A DNA stretch of 64,000 nucleotides. It comes from Chitinophaga dinghuensis (GTDB lineage Bacteria; Bacteroidota; Bacteroidia; Chitinophagales; Chitinophagaceae). Below the pieces are notes generated by a model. The model saw only the letters and a list, made by a program, of their open reading frames with translations. It did not search any database and was not told the origin of the DNA. The position numbers and the translations under genes are program-made. Each line of letters begins with the position of its first letter. The stretch's first letter is position 1. Positions 8,258 to 16,029 of the stretch are shown one piece after another. Location of the stretch: NCBI RefSeq assembly GCF_003259435.1, contig NZ_QLMA01000001.1, positions 744,001 through 808,000 of the forward strand, given 5' to 3'.

Positions 8258-8878
8258 CTAGTTCAGATGGAATTTTAATCCCGCACTGTATTGCAGGCTC
8301 TGATAATTGGTGATATCGCCTACTTTATACGGAGAATAGTTATAACGTACGTTGGCATTGAACATCACCGGAGACGCTTTGCCGAAAGGTACGTTGATAC
8401 CAATTTCAGGAGTTACGAGGAATTGCCAGCTGTTATCGGCTTCCACAAACTGCCCCCAATATTTATTGTAGTCCATATTGGCCACGCCCACAGCTACGTT
8501 TGCGTAGGGAATGATCGCTTTGTCTGGTTTGGTAAAAGCCCATCCAACAGTGGCTTGTATGGGAATGACGCGTAATGTTCTCGTTTGTACGGCGGAAACG
8601 TCGCCGAGTTTATCGGGGTAAACAGCGCGGGGAACTCTTTCGTAGAAATCCTGAAAACCTGTTCGGAGTCCTACGGAAAGCTGATCATTCAGCATGTATT
8701 GTAGTCCTGCACTCCAGCCACGGAAGCTGGTTTTGTTGGAGTAGTTCTGCAGAGAGCTGAGGGGGCTGGCAACAGAATAATTCACATCGATGGATAAAGG
8801 AGGACGTACCTGTGCGGATACGGTTTGTGCGGCGAAACAGCCAGCAAAAATGAACATCCAATATTTAATCTTTTTCAT
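8258..8878 (-). CDS. Outer-membrane beta-barrel protein
   Basis: A 206-residue protein with a signal peptide (cleavage near SAQ at 22-23). It has alternating hydrophobic strands typical of small OmpA/OmpX-like barrels, e.g. WSAGLQYMLNDQLSVGLRTGF and YSAGLKFHLN at the C-terminus. It lies 35 bases behind the DUF4136 lipoprotein on the same strand and the pair ends in one terminator, so they form an operon. Function unknown; it may be a structural or adhesion-related porin-like protein. Confidence 0.75.
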   Translation of the reverse strand: MKKIKYWMFIFAGCFAAQTVSAQVRPPLSIDVNYSVASPLSSLQNYSNKTSFRGWSAGLQYMLNDQLSVGLRTGFQDFYERVPRAVYPDKLGDVSAVQTRTLRVIPIQATVGWAFTKPDKAIIPYANVAVGVANMDYNKYWGQFVEADNSWQFLVTPEIGINVPFGKASPVMFNANVRYNYSPYKVGDITNYQSLQYSAGLKFHLN

Positions 8879-8913
8879 CTTCCACTCAATTTAAGGTTCA
8901 ACGTTACTATTGC

Positions 8914-9549
8914 TTATTTGTTGGTCAGGTATGGCGACTGATCAAAAGATGCTTGTACCATGTTATTGACATTGCTTGTGGTCCATACGCCGGTACCGCG
9001 CCAGAGGGCGTTCCATATAGCGGTTATTTTATTATTCGGACCAGGATTTTTCAGGTCAAACAGGTCAATAGCAGTTTGTCTTTCACTTACTTGATATACT
9101 ACATAGTAAGAAGGCCAGTACCATCCGCCGCCAGGGTAGCCCCAGTAGCCAGTGTCCCATATACCGCCCCACCATCCTGGGTTCCAGGAAACATTGGTGA
9201 AGGTGTTATCGATGCGGGTGAGTGCCACGCCAAGATCGGGTTTGGCGCTTTTATTCACCAGGGTGTAGCCTCTTGCCTGCATAGCGGCTGTAACGGAAGC
9301 GATGAGTTGTTTATCGTAATCTGTCAGTGCTTTTTTGGAGGTATCCGAACGATTACTTAATACGGCAACGGAGTCCACGATACTGAATGTCGCGTATGAT
9401 TTAAAGTTAGCTTGTGTGTCGTGGTTAGTGATGTAAATTCTGGACTCCTCAGGGGTCATATCTTTCAGTGGGTCCTTGCCACAACCGCTGAATGATATCA
9501 AAGCTGCGAGGGCAGCAATGCTGCTGAGTAAATAAATTGTTCTTTTCAT
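8914..9549 (-). CDS. DUF4136-like lipoprotein
   Basis: A 211-residue lipoprotein: the signal ends in SFSGCGKD, so Cys22 or so is the lipidated residue. The body has the features I associate with DUF4136, including FKSYATFSIVD early and a segment DKQLIASVTAAMQARGYTLV (every-strain 'ageing' helix), then a Gly/Trp/Tyr-rich region (WNPGWWGGIWDTGYWGYPGGG). DUF4136 has no known activity. It is the first gene of a two-gene unit with the outer-membrane protein. Confidence 0.78.
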   Translation of the reverse strand: MKRTIYLLSSIAALAALISFSGCGKDPLKDMTPEESRIYITNHDTQANFKSYATFSIVDSVAVLSNRSDTSKKALTDYDKQLIASVTAAMQARGYTLVNKSAKPDLGVALTRIDNTFTNVSWNPGWWGGIWDTGYWGYPGGGWYWPSYYVVYQVSERQTAIDLFDLKNPGPNNKITAIWNALWRGTGVWTTSNVNNMVQASFDQSPYLTNK

Positions 9550-9667
9550 ATCCTAGCGTATTAATTTCTATATGGTTTCCTACGTAATGACTAAACGCAA
9601 TGGGGTCAACGGAATTATAATGGATTATAACTGCGTTTGTATTTATTGTTCAACGGGTTAGATACGG

Positions 9668-9675
9668 CAAAGTTA
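9668..9675 (-). promoter_or_regulatory. -7 promoter element for the DUF4136 operon
   Basis: The minus strand reads TAACTTTG here, about 120 bases before the ATG at 9549. No matching -33 box was found. The long leader (9550-9660) has no other recognisable feature. Confidence 0.45.
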
Positions 9676-9762
9676 CACTAGGTTTATCCGATTACTGTTA
9701 AGGTAATCATAAAATGGAATTCGGGTTAACAACAGGAGGAGGTTACGTATTAAGACGAAAAC

Positions 9763-10389
9763 TTAGTTTAAAATTTTCTTATGCAAGAGATCGTTCTTGA
9801 GTTGTGTTGCATTAACGAACTGAATACTTTCGATACCCATGTTTCTGGCAGCATTTACATTACGGATATTATCATCAATAAATAATGCATGATCAGCGCT
9901 TTCCTGGTATCTGTCGAGTAGCAGATTAAAAAATCCCGGCGATGGTTTGCGCTGTTTCTCTTTGCCGGATACAACGATACCGTCAAACCATTGCAGGAAT
10001 TTATATTCCATTAATGCCAGTGGAAAAGTTTCGTTAGACCAGTTTGTTAAAGCGTACAGGCGGTATTTTCCACTCTCTTTTAATTCCTTTAACAAGGCAA
10101 CGCTATCGGCGATTTCTCCCACCATCATTTCCTTCCAGCGGCCATAATAGGCACGTATCTGGGCTTCATATTGGGGATGTTGTTGAATCAGTAATTCAGT
10201 AGCATCCAACAGACTGCGGCCAGCATCCTGTTCCTCATTCCAGTCCGAAGTGCATATTTCCTCCAGGAAATGCTCCATTTCAGCCTCCGTAGTGAAAATT
10301 TTACGGTATAAATAGCGGGGATTCCAGTCAATCAGCACGGATCCCAGGTCAAAAATTATAGCCTTATAATTCGGCTCCAGGTTTTGCAT
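9763..10389 (-). CDS. HAD-family hydrolase (YihX-like, subfamily IA)
   Basis: A 208-residue haloacid dehalogenase-type phosphatase. Motif I is IFDLGSVLIDWNP, motif II is ALTNWS, motif III is the KQRKPSPGFF Lys, and motif IV is FIDDNIRNV. The D-L-G form of motif I and the WNPRYLYRK sequence are as in YihX and close relatives, which dephosphorylate sugar phosphates such as alpha-D-glucose 1-phosphate. The actual substrate cannot be read. It is a cytosolic single gene. Confidence 0.85.
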   Translation of the reverse strand: MQNLEPNYKAIIFDLGSVLIDWNPRYLYRKIFTTEAEMEHFLEEICTSDWNEEQDAGRSLLDATELLIQQHPQYEAQIRAYYGRWKEMMVGEIADSVALLKELKESGKYRLYALTNWSNETFPLALMEYKFLQWFDGIVVSGKEKQRKPSPGFFNLLLDRYQESADHALFIDDNIRNVNAARNMGIESIQFVNATQLKNDLLHKKILN

Positions 10390-10511
10390 AGGTTTATCAA
10401 TAAAAAAGGAAACGACAGACTAAAATACTACTATTTTATATATTAGATAAAAATTAATAGGAAGAAGGCTGATTTCGAGGATGGGAGGCAGAAGCTCTAT
10501 TTTTGTATTTT

Positions 10512-10568
10512 AGTAATAAAATAATTACTTTTGAATCCAAGATAAAGTAATAAATGTATTACCTTTGA
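10512..10568 (+). promoter_or_regulatory. hicAB promoter region: two palindromic operators overlapping two -7 elements
   Basis: Two direct repeats, 10512-10534 and 10546-10568, each contain a palindrome: AGTAAT-N6-ATTACT (10512-10529) and AGTAAT-N6-ATTACC (10546-10563). Each palindrome runs into a -7 element (TACTTTTG at 10526-10533 and TACCTTTG at 10560-10567). This layout fits autorepression by a HicB dimer or tetramer, but the binding protein is inferred. Confidence 0.7.
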
Positions 10569-10587
10569 TTTGAATGAAATCTGGGTA

Positions 10588-10776
10588 ATGAAATCGTCGG
10601 AGTTACTGCGAATTCTTAGACGGGATGGTTGGTATGTGAAGCGGGAGGGAAAAGGAAGCCATAAGATATTAGTTCATCCCACCAAAAGCGGGGAAATTGT
10701 CTATCCAGATCATGGTAGTGCTGAAATAGCACTTGGTCTGCAAAGGAGAATATTGAAACAGGCAGGACTAATTTGA
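10588..10776 (+). CDS. hicA: HicA-type mRNA interferase toxin
   Basis: A 62-residue dsRBD-like toxin that cleaves mRNA when not bound by HicB. It has the order expected for HicA: MKSSELLRILRRDGW, then KGSHKILVHP with catalytic His25, then DHGSAEIALGLQRRILKQAGL. ATG 10588 is chosen over the in-frame TTG 10570 because the promoter -7 element ends at 10567. The toxin gene precedes the antitoxin, the usual order of hicAB, with a 54-base gap. Confidence 0.9.
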   Translation: MKSSELLRILRRDGWYVKREGKGSHKILVHPTKSGEIVYPDHGSAEIALGLQRRILKQAGLI

Positions 10777-10830
10777 ACGTATTGATATTTTCGACATTGT
10801 AATCTTAAATAGTACACAAACCTTACAGCT

Positions 10831-11220
10831 ATGAAAAGAATTGTGTTTGTTGTAGAAAAAACCGGAACTGGATACTCAGCCTTTGCCAAGAATTTTGAGA
10901 AATATCCAATCGGCACAACGGGTAAAAATATGAGAGATCTTAGAAAGAACATTTTAGATGCTACACATCTCTTTCAGGATGCACATCATTTGAAACATGC
11001 AAAAGAAGATGATATTATCATTTCACTGGATTTGCATCAATTTTTTGAATATTATAAAATCATAAATGCTACCGCTTTGGCAGAAAGAATAGGCATGAGT
11101 CAATCATTGTTATCCCAATATGCCAATGGGATAAAGTCTCCTTCAGAGAAGCAAACGAATAAGATACTACAGGGAATTAGAGAGTTAGGAAAGGAGTTTA
11201 CGCAATTAGAATTAGTTTGA
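10831..11220 (+). CDS. hicB: HicB-type antitoxin with C-terminal helix-turn-helix
   Basis: A 129-residue antitoxin. Residues 1-60 match the partial RNase H-like HicB fold (VVEKTGTGYSAFAKNF, then MRDLRKNILDA). Residues about 75-125 are a Xre-like helix-turn-helix (ATALAERIGMSQSLLSQYANG). It should neutralise HicA and repress the operon through the palindromes upstream of hicA. It ends just before a bidirectional terminator. Confidence 0.88.
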   Translation: MKRIVFVVEKTGTGYSAFAKNFEKYPIGTTGKNMRDLRKNILDATHLFQDAHHLKHAKEDDIIISLDLHQFFEYYKIINATALAERIGMSQSLLSQYANGIKSPSEKQTNKILQGIRELGKEFTQLELV

Positions 11221-11260
11221 TATTCCAGAAGCTTTATCTGGCTATATCCTTTCCAAACAA

Positions 11261-11296
11261 AAAAGGTGAAAAAGCTTTGCGCTTTCTCACCCTTTT
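11261..11296. terminator. Bidirectional terminator between hicB and the amidohydrolase
   Basis: AAAAGGTGAAAAAGC (11261-11275) pairs with GCTTTCTCACCCTTTT (11281-11296) apart from one mismatch and one bulge, with a 5-base loop and A/T runs on both sides. Confidence 0.65.
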
Positions 11297-11319
11297 CTCT
11301 TCTGTTCTCTCGGTAGTTG

Positions 11320-12696
11320 CTAATATACTATCTGACCTTTGTGGATCAGTGATTTTACGGGAGAAATTCTGGCCACTGCTTCGGCAGAGCAGCTCGCATC
11401 AATCAATACAAAATCTGCTGCATCGCCGGCTTTAGGCCATTGCTGATTACCCTTATCATCCAGCGGAAGGATATCTCCTGTAGCCAGTCTTAAACTTCTT
11501 GATAACGGCAGCTCTGTAGCATAGCCATACAGTTGTGCCATCAGGTTGGCCTTTTCTAATACGCTGCCTGTACCCATACTGCTCCAATGATCCACGATAC
11601 TGTCATTGCCAGTCATCACTTTCACATTGTATTTATACAGCGTAGGGATGGGCATAATAAGTCGCCCGAAAGGAATAGTAGAAACAATGCCAACTCCTGC
11701 TGCGCCCAGTTGCTCCGCAATTTTTTCCTGTTGGGCCTTTTCCAGCTTACCCAGTACAAAACAGTGACTCAGGAAGGTTTTATGCTTCAGGGCAGGATTC
11801 TCGTTGACTTTCTTTATCAGGTATTCTACTGTTTTTAAACCCGATTCGCCGGATTCATGGAGGTGAATATCGATCCCTTTTTTATTGTCCAGTGCCAGTT
11901 GAACGGTGAAGTCGATCGTTTTTTCGATGGCGCCATCAACGGTGTATGGGTCCAGGCCTCCGATGAAGTCAATGTCCATCTGGGCCGCATCTTTCAGGTA
12001 AGGAACAGAGTCGGTGTAAAAAACGCCGTGCTGCGGAAACGCTACCAATTCTGCACCGAAGGAACCTTTCTTGTTTTCCAGCGCTTTCTGGAGGTTTTTG
12101 AGGGATTGCAGTTTGGAGGTAGGTTCAATATTCACGTGACTTCTTGCGAAGTTTGTACCCTTGGATTGCAACAGTTCTACGAGTTTCTCTGCTCTGTAAG
12201 TGGAGGTTTTCAACATATCCGGAAGAATCTGTTGTTCCAGCGCTATCATCCCTTTGACGCCGCCCGGGCCTCTCCTGGTGGCCTGCCATGGGCCTCCATA
12301 CCAGGTTTTATCCAGGTGAATATGCATATCCCGGAAAGCGGGCAACATCAATAATCCTTTTGCATCGATGGCATTAGATACATTCGGTTTATTGGCGTAA
12401 ATACTTTTTATTTTACCATTTGCTACTTCTACACAAAATAATTCGGTATTGGTATGGACTACTTCCCCTTCTTCATATCCGAAGCCTGTTTCCAGTCTCA
12501 CATTCTTGAACAGATAACTCTTTCCACCTTTGCTTTCCGTGCTATCAGCGCCCAACTCGCCCGGAGCGCCGTTTTCCCCTGCCGTGCCAGCAAATGAGTT
12601 GGCGGAGGCCAGCAAGCCGGAGGTAAAGGCCATTCCTGCCAGTCCCAATCCAGACATTCTTATAAAGTCCTTACGGGATATTTCCGATTTCTTCAT
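11320..12696 (-). CDS. Exported amidohydrolase, cytosine-deaminase-like
   Basis: A 458-residue metal-dependent hydrolase from ATG 12696. The start at 12780 would add 28 residues with no signal character. The N-terminus SRKDFIRMSG followed by a hydrophobic stretch and AxA-like SANSFAG resembles a Tat or Tat-like signal (RK instead of RR). Metal-binding motifs are MHIHLDKTW, DIHLHESG, LSHCF and GNDSIVDHW, the CodA/cytosine deaminase-like set. The physiological amide or cyclic amidine substrate is not identifiable. It is divergent from a clear full-length paralogue that lacks the signal sequence. Confidence 0.85.
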   Translation of the reverse strand: MKKSEISRKDFIRMSGLGLAGMAFTSGLLASANSFAGTAGENGAPGELGADSTESKGGKSYLFKNVRLETGFGYEEGEVVHTNTELFCVEVANGKIKSIYANKPNVSNAIDAKGLLMLPAFRDMHIHLDKTWYGGPWQATRRGPGGVKGMIALEQQILPDMLKTSTYRAEKLVELLQSKGTNFARSHVNIEPTSKLQSLKNLQKALENKKGSFGAELVAFPQHGVFYTDSVPYLKDAAQMDIDFIGGLDPYTVDGAIEKTIDFTVQLALDNKKGIDIHLHESGESGLKTVEYLIKKVNENPALKHKTFLSHCFVLGKLEKAQQEKIAEQLGAAGVGIVSTIPFGRLIMPIPTLYKYNVKVMTGNDSIVDHWSSMGTGSVLEKANLMAQLYGYATELPLSRSLRLATGDILPLDDKGNQQWPKAGDAADFVLIDASCSAEAVARISPVKSLIHKGQIVY

Positions 12697-12763
12697 AGTC
12701 CAAATGCTTTTTGACAAATTTACGCAGGCTCTTTCCCCTTTCTGTGTAGGATTCATGCATAAC

Positions 12764-12777
12764 CTTGAAAGATTTAT
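12764..12777 (-). promoter_or_regulatory. Operator-like 14-mer, copy 1
   Basis: The minus strand reads ATAAATCTTTCAAG, an exact inverted match to 12821-12834. It lies 68 bases upstream of the exported amidohydrolase start. Confidence 0.55.
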
Positions 12778-12817
12778 CACTAAAAACGGCTTTTAACCCA
12801 TTAAAATAAACCTTACT

Positions 12818-12837
12818 GTTATAAATCTTTCAAGTAT
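12818..12837 (+). promoter_or_regulatory. Operator-like 20-mer, copy 2
   Basis: GTTATAAATCTTTCAAGTAT. It matches 14196-14215 with a single mismatch over 20 bases and copy 1 exactly over 14 bases in inverted orientation. It lies 92 bases upstream of the cytosolic amidohydrolase. Confidence 0.6.
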
Positions 12838-12928
12838 CCATATAGATAGCACAAAGATTTGGGGAGAATAAACTTTTACTTTGTTCCATACACATTCCTT
12901 GAATTTGTAAATAGTTTATCTGAATAAT

Positions 12929-14158
12929 ATGGAACAAGCGATTAAAATAACCAACGACAAATCCTATTCCTTCAAAAATGTACTGCTGGAAACAGGATTT
13001 GAGTTTGACGGAACGGAAGTGGTGAAAACAAAGACTGCACTTTTCTGTGTAGAAATTGAAGATGGGAAAATCAAAGCGATCACTCCCAATGATCCCAATA
13101 AAGCCGCCATTGACGCGAAAGGTCGGTTAATGCTTCCTGCATTTAAAGATATGCATGCGCATCTCGACAAAATGCTGTTTGGTCTGCCATGGCAAGCCGT
13201 TTCTTCCAAAAGAAAGACAGTAAAGGATTTCATCGCCTATGAACAAAAGATGATTCCTGAATGGCTGAATACCTCCATTGAACGTACGGAAAAACTCATC
13301 CACTTTTTACAAGGATATGGTACCCATTATATCCGTTCGCATTTCAATATCGATCCTACTTCCGGCTTCGACTCTCTGAAGCATCTGGAAATAGCATTGA
13401 AGAATAAAGAAAAAACAGTAGGCGCTGAATTGGTGGCATTTCCGCAGCACGGCGTCTTTTATACTGATACCGCTCCACTGCTGAAAGAAGTGGTGAAAAT
13501 GAATATTGATTTCATCGGTGGCGTAGATCCTTATTCCATTGACGGAAGCATTGAGAAAACAATGGATCTGATTACGCAACTGGCTGTAGATAACAATAAG
13601 GGGATCGACATTCACCTGCATGAAAGAGGAGCGAGTGGGGTGAAAACGATCGAATACCTGATCAACGCAGCTACACAAAATCCTACACTGCAGGGGAAAA
13701 CCTTTGTCAGCCATGCTTTTGCGTTAGGTCATCTGACGCCTGCTGAAACGGAGTCTATTGCAGCGCGACTGGCAGCGGCCCGTGTAGGTATTGTTTCTTC
13801 TGTTCCTTTTGGTAATACTATTATGCCTATTCCTACGCTTAGAAAACATGGCGTGGAAGTGCTGATCGGTAACGATAATATCCAGGATCACTGGAATACA
13901 TTTGGCTCTGGTAATATGTTACAGAAGGCCCACCTGATCGCAGGACTTTATGGCTATTCTTCTGAACTGGACCTGTCGCGCGCATTAGGTTTTGCAACCA
14001 GATATACCTTGCCATTGGACGATAAAGGCAATCAGCAATGGCCTAAAGCGGGCAATGATGCAGACCTGGTATTCCTGGATGCTTCTTGTTCTGCAGAAGC
14101 GGTAGCAAGAATGTCGAAAGTAGTATCACTGGTGCATAAAGGCAATATTGTATATTGA
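12929..14158 (+). CDS. Cytosolic amidohydrolase, cytosine-deaminase-like paralogue
   Basis: A 409-residue paralogue of the protein at 11320-12696, alignable along its full mature length; the last 80 residues are nearly identical in stretches (PLDDKGNQQWPKAG, DASCSAEAVAR). It has no signal peptide. Metal-ligand motifs are retained: MHAHLDKML, DIHLHERG, VSHAF, GNDNIQDHW. The Arg in HLHERG and the changes around the pocket differ from the paralogue, so the substrates may differ. The neighbouring operator sequences and AraC gene suggest regulated expression. Confidence 0.85.
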   Translation: MEQAIKITNDKSYSFKNVLLETGFEFDGTEVVKTKTALFCVEIEDGKIKAITPNDPNKAAIDAKGRLMLPAFKDMHAHLDKMLFGLPWQAVSSKRKTVKDFIAYEQKMIPEWLNTSIERTEKLIHFLQGYGTHYIRSHFNIDPTSGFDSLKHLEIALKNKEKTVGAELVAFPQHGVFYTDTAPLLKEVVKMNIDFIGGVDPYSIDGSIEKTMDLITQLAVDNNKGIDIHLHERGASGVKTIEYLINAATQNPTLQGKTFVSHAFALGHLTPAETESIAARLAAARVGIVSSVPFGNTIMPIPTLRKHGVEVLIGNDNIQDHWNTFGSGNMLQKAHLIAGLYGYSSELDLSRALGFATRYTLPLDDKGNQQWPKAGNDADLVFLDASCSAEAVARMSKVVSLVHKGNIVY

Positions 14159-14195
14159 TTTTTAGGGAGACGCGGCCCCGCCAGATTGCAGGCAT

Positions 14196-14215
14196 GTTAT
14201 AAATCTTACAAGTAT
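14196..14215 (+). promoter_or_regulatory. Operator-like 20-mer, copy 3
   Basis: GTTATAAATCTTACAAGTAT, one mismatch to copy 2. It is 38 bases upstream of a TAnnTTTG element, so about -51 to -70 from the expected start, a usual place for an AraC-type activator. Confidence 0.6.
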
Positions 14216-14253
14216 TGAGATGAAAAGTGCAACGGCAGCTTGCGCGGGGCAAA

Positions 14254-14261
14254 TACCTTTG
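14254..14261 (+). promoter_or_regulatory. -7 element of the small lipoprotein gene
   Basis: TACCTTTG, matching TAnnTTTG, 23 bases before the ATG at 14285. No good -33 box is present, consistent with dependence on an activator. Confidence 0.6.
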
Positions 14262-14284
14262 TAGTGCTTAAAAATTTCATCACT

Positions 14285-14761
14285 ATGAAGAATTTCAAGA
14301 AAGTTACTACCGCATTACTGTTGGCTGTTTGCACCACCTTATTCTTTAGCTGTAAAAAGAAAGACGATGTAAAACCAATGACTCCAAGTGAAACACTGGC
14401 CAGCACTTTCTGGTTAACTACCGACGCAAAAAATAACAAAGGCGAAAAAGTAGCATTAACAGATGCAAACGTGGTGAACTTCGTAGGTTTTGCTTACTTC
14501 AAAGCAGATGGTACTTTTACCATGTATAACCTGGACGACTCTCCGAAAATGCATGGCGACTGGACCGTTCCTGCTGATGGGAAAACCCGTACCATCGTGG
14601 CAAAAGACGCTAATGGCGCAGTGCTGTTCACCCGCGTAGTGGATATTACCGTGCTCACTAAAATGGAATTCACTTACCGTGTATATCCAAATGCGGCCGA
14701 CAAAACTGTTTACTTCGATATCATCCACACGCCAACTACTCACGCAGAACCTAAGAAATAA
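14285..14761 (+). CDS. Small lipoprotein, function unknown
   Basis: 158 residues from ATG 14285; the upstream in-frame ATG 14240 lies before the promoter. Residues 1-22 form a lipoprotein signal ending FFSCKKKDD, so Cys is lipidated. The rest looks like a lipocalin-like or beta-sandwich domain: STFWLTTDAKNNKGEKVALTDANVV with a FKADGTFTMYNLDDSPKMHGDWTV strand pair, a pattern also seen in DUF-type lipocalin-like lipoproteins. It probably belongs to the amidohydrolase regulon by shared operator. Function is not identifiable. Confidence 0.7.
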   Translation: MKNFKKVTTALLLAVCTTLFFSCKKKDDVKPMTPSETLASTFWLTTDAKNNKGEKVALTDANVVNFVGFAYFKADGTFTMYNLDDSPKMHGDWTVPADGKTRTIVAKDANGAVLFTRVVDITVLTKMEFTYRVYPNAADKTVYFDIIHTPTTHAEPKK

Positions 14762-14831
14762 TTACATTTCCTATACTGTATTGTAGAATGGAGTGTCGTT
14801 GATTTAAAAAACGTTGCTTCTTAACTGTATT

Positions 14832-14865
14832 AAATGGACTGACCCGCAGGTCAGTCCATTTTTTA
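14832..14865 (+). terminator. Terminator after the small lipoprotein
   Basis: AAATGGACTGAC (14832-14843) pairs with GTCAGTCCATTT (14850-14861) around a 6-base loop, followed by T residues. Confidence 0.85.
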
Positions 14866-14918
14866 TCTGCATAACTTTCCCTATTTTGAGTGTTGAACAC
14901 GCAACTCAATCTGTTGAT

Positions 14919-15776
14919 ATGGCACTTTATGACGACACAAGCTATATTCCTGTTTTAGGTTTACACGAATTCAGGAAAACCCAACAGGCTGGCAGGGAGG
15001 AATTCCTGTATAATGAATTACATGGAGAACGTCATATTGATAAGCCGCATAAGCACGACTTTTTCATCATCAATCTATTTGAATCGGCTAAGGGCGTGCA
15101 TAATATAGACTTCCACGATTATCCAATAGGCAATAAACAGGTGCATGTCCTGTTTCCCGGACAGGTGCATACCTGGAGCATTAAGCCCCGGACAACAGGG
15201 TATCAGCTGATGATCCAGCAGCAGTTTTTCGAACGCTTTGCGCCTTCTTTACGGTTCTCCTTTTCCAATTACATGAACCATCCGGTCATTCCGCTGACCA
15301 ATGACAACTTCAATTTGCTGAAGTATGAATTTGATGCCATCCGGGATGAATTGAATTCCCCGAATTCCGTACAAGAGGTAATCAGTGCCAGAGCGGCAGT
15401 CATCGCAGCAATTATCAGCAAGGAGGCGGAAAATATTTTCACAGACCTGAAAGTATTTCAGTCTAATCCAAGGCTGGCGAAGTTCAATATGTTGATAGAT
15501 AAATTCTACAAGCAGGAGAAACTGGTAGGTTTTTATGCCTCAAAACTGCATATCTCCGCCAATTATCTGAATATCCTTTGTAAGAATCATCTCCACGTCT
15601 CAGCTACAAAGCTGATTCAGCAAAGAGTACTCCTGGAAGCGAAGCGCCTTCTCCAAACAACGGATCTCTCCATCAAAGAAATTGCATTTGAGCTCGGCTT
15701 TGTGGATCATGCATACTTTTCTAATTTCTTTAAGAGTCAGGCTGGAATCACGCCAACGCAATTCAGAGAAGGGTAA
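14919..15776 (+). CDS. AraC-family transcriptional regulator
   Basis: A 285-residue regulator from ATG 14919 (the 35 residues upstream overlap the terminator region and are not part of it). The N-terminal half is a cupin-like ligand domain (KPHKHDFFIINLFE, FPGQVHTW). The C-terminal half has two helix-turn-helix motifs (VGFYASKLHISANYLN and IKEIAFELGFVDHAYFSNFFK, ending ITPTQFR). It resembles the regulator at 54045-54884. It is the best candidate to bind the operator-like repeats at 12.8 and 14.2 kb; this is inferred from position. Confidence 0.9.
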   Translation: MALYDDTSYIPVLGLHEFRKTQQAGREEFLYNELHGERHIDKPHKHDFFIINLFESAKGVHNIDFHDYPIGNKQVHVLFPGQVHTWSIKPRTTGYQLMIQQQFFERFAPSLRFSFSNYMNHPVIPLTNDNFNLLKYEFDAIRDELNSPNSVQEVISARAAVIAAIISKEAENIFTDLKVFQSNPRLAKFNMLIDKFYKQEKLVGFYASKLHISANYLNILCKNHLHVSATKLIQQRVLLEAKRLLQTTDLSIKEIAFELGFVDHAYFSNFFKSQAGITPTQFREG

Positions 15777-15825
15777 GGTGGAGGAAGAGATTAACAACAC
15801 AATTTTGTAAACTGCTTTAAATGAA

Positions 15826-15859
15826 AAAAGGTGAAAAAGTTTGAACTTTTTCACCTTTT
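15826..15859. terminator. Bidirectional terminator between the AraC gene and tRNA-Leu
   Basis: A 15-bp perfect stem, AAAAGGTGAAAAAGT (15826-15840) with its complement at 15845-15859 and a 4-base loop. A and T runs flank both sides. Confidence 0.8.
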
Positions 15860-15868
15860 AATTTTGAG

Positions 15869-15952
15869 TGCGAAGAAGGAGATTCGAACTCCCAAGCCCT
15901 TTCAGGCACTACCACCTCAAAGTAGCGCGTCTACCAATTTCGCCATCTTCGC
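15869..15952 (-). tRNA. tRNA-Leu (GAG)
   Basis: An 84-nt class II tRNA. The acceptor GCGAAGA pairs with the 3' TCTTCGC plus discriminator A; the D loop has ATTGGTAGAC. The anticodon stem is CTACT/GGTAG with loop TTGAGGT, giving anticodon GAG. There is a long variable arm and a T arm GGGAGTTCGAATCTCC. CCA is not encoded. Confidence 0.95.
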
Positions 15953-15970
15953 ATCTGGTAGAATGGGATG

Positions 15971-16001
15971 CAAAAGTAGGGTCTTTTTCCAAATAAACAA
16001 A
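15971..16001 (-). promoter_or_regulatory. Promoter of tRNA-Leu
   Basis: On the minus strand TTTG (16001-15998), a 19-base spacer and TACTTTTG (15978-15971), about 19 bases upstream of the mature tRNA. Confidence 0.7.
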
Positions 16002-16029
16002 TTTATTTATTCATTTTTCTAAAAAAGTT

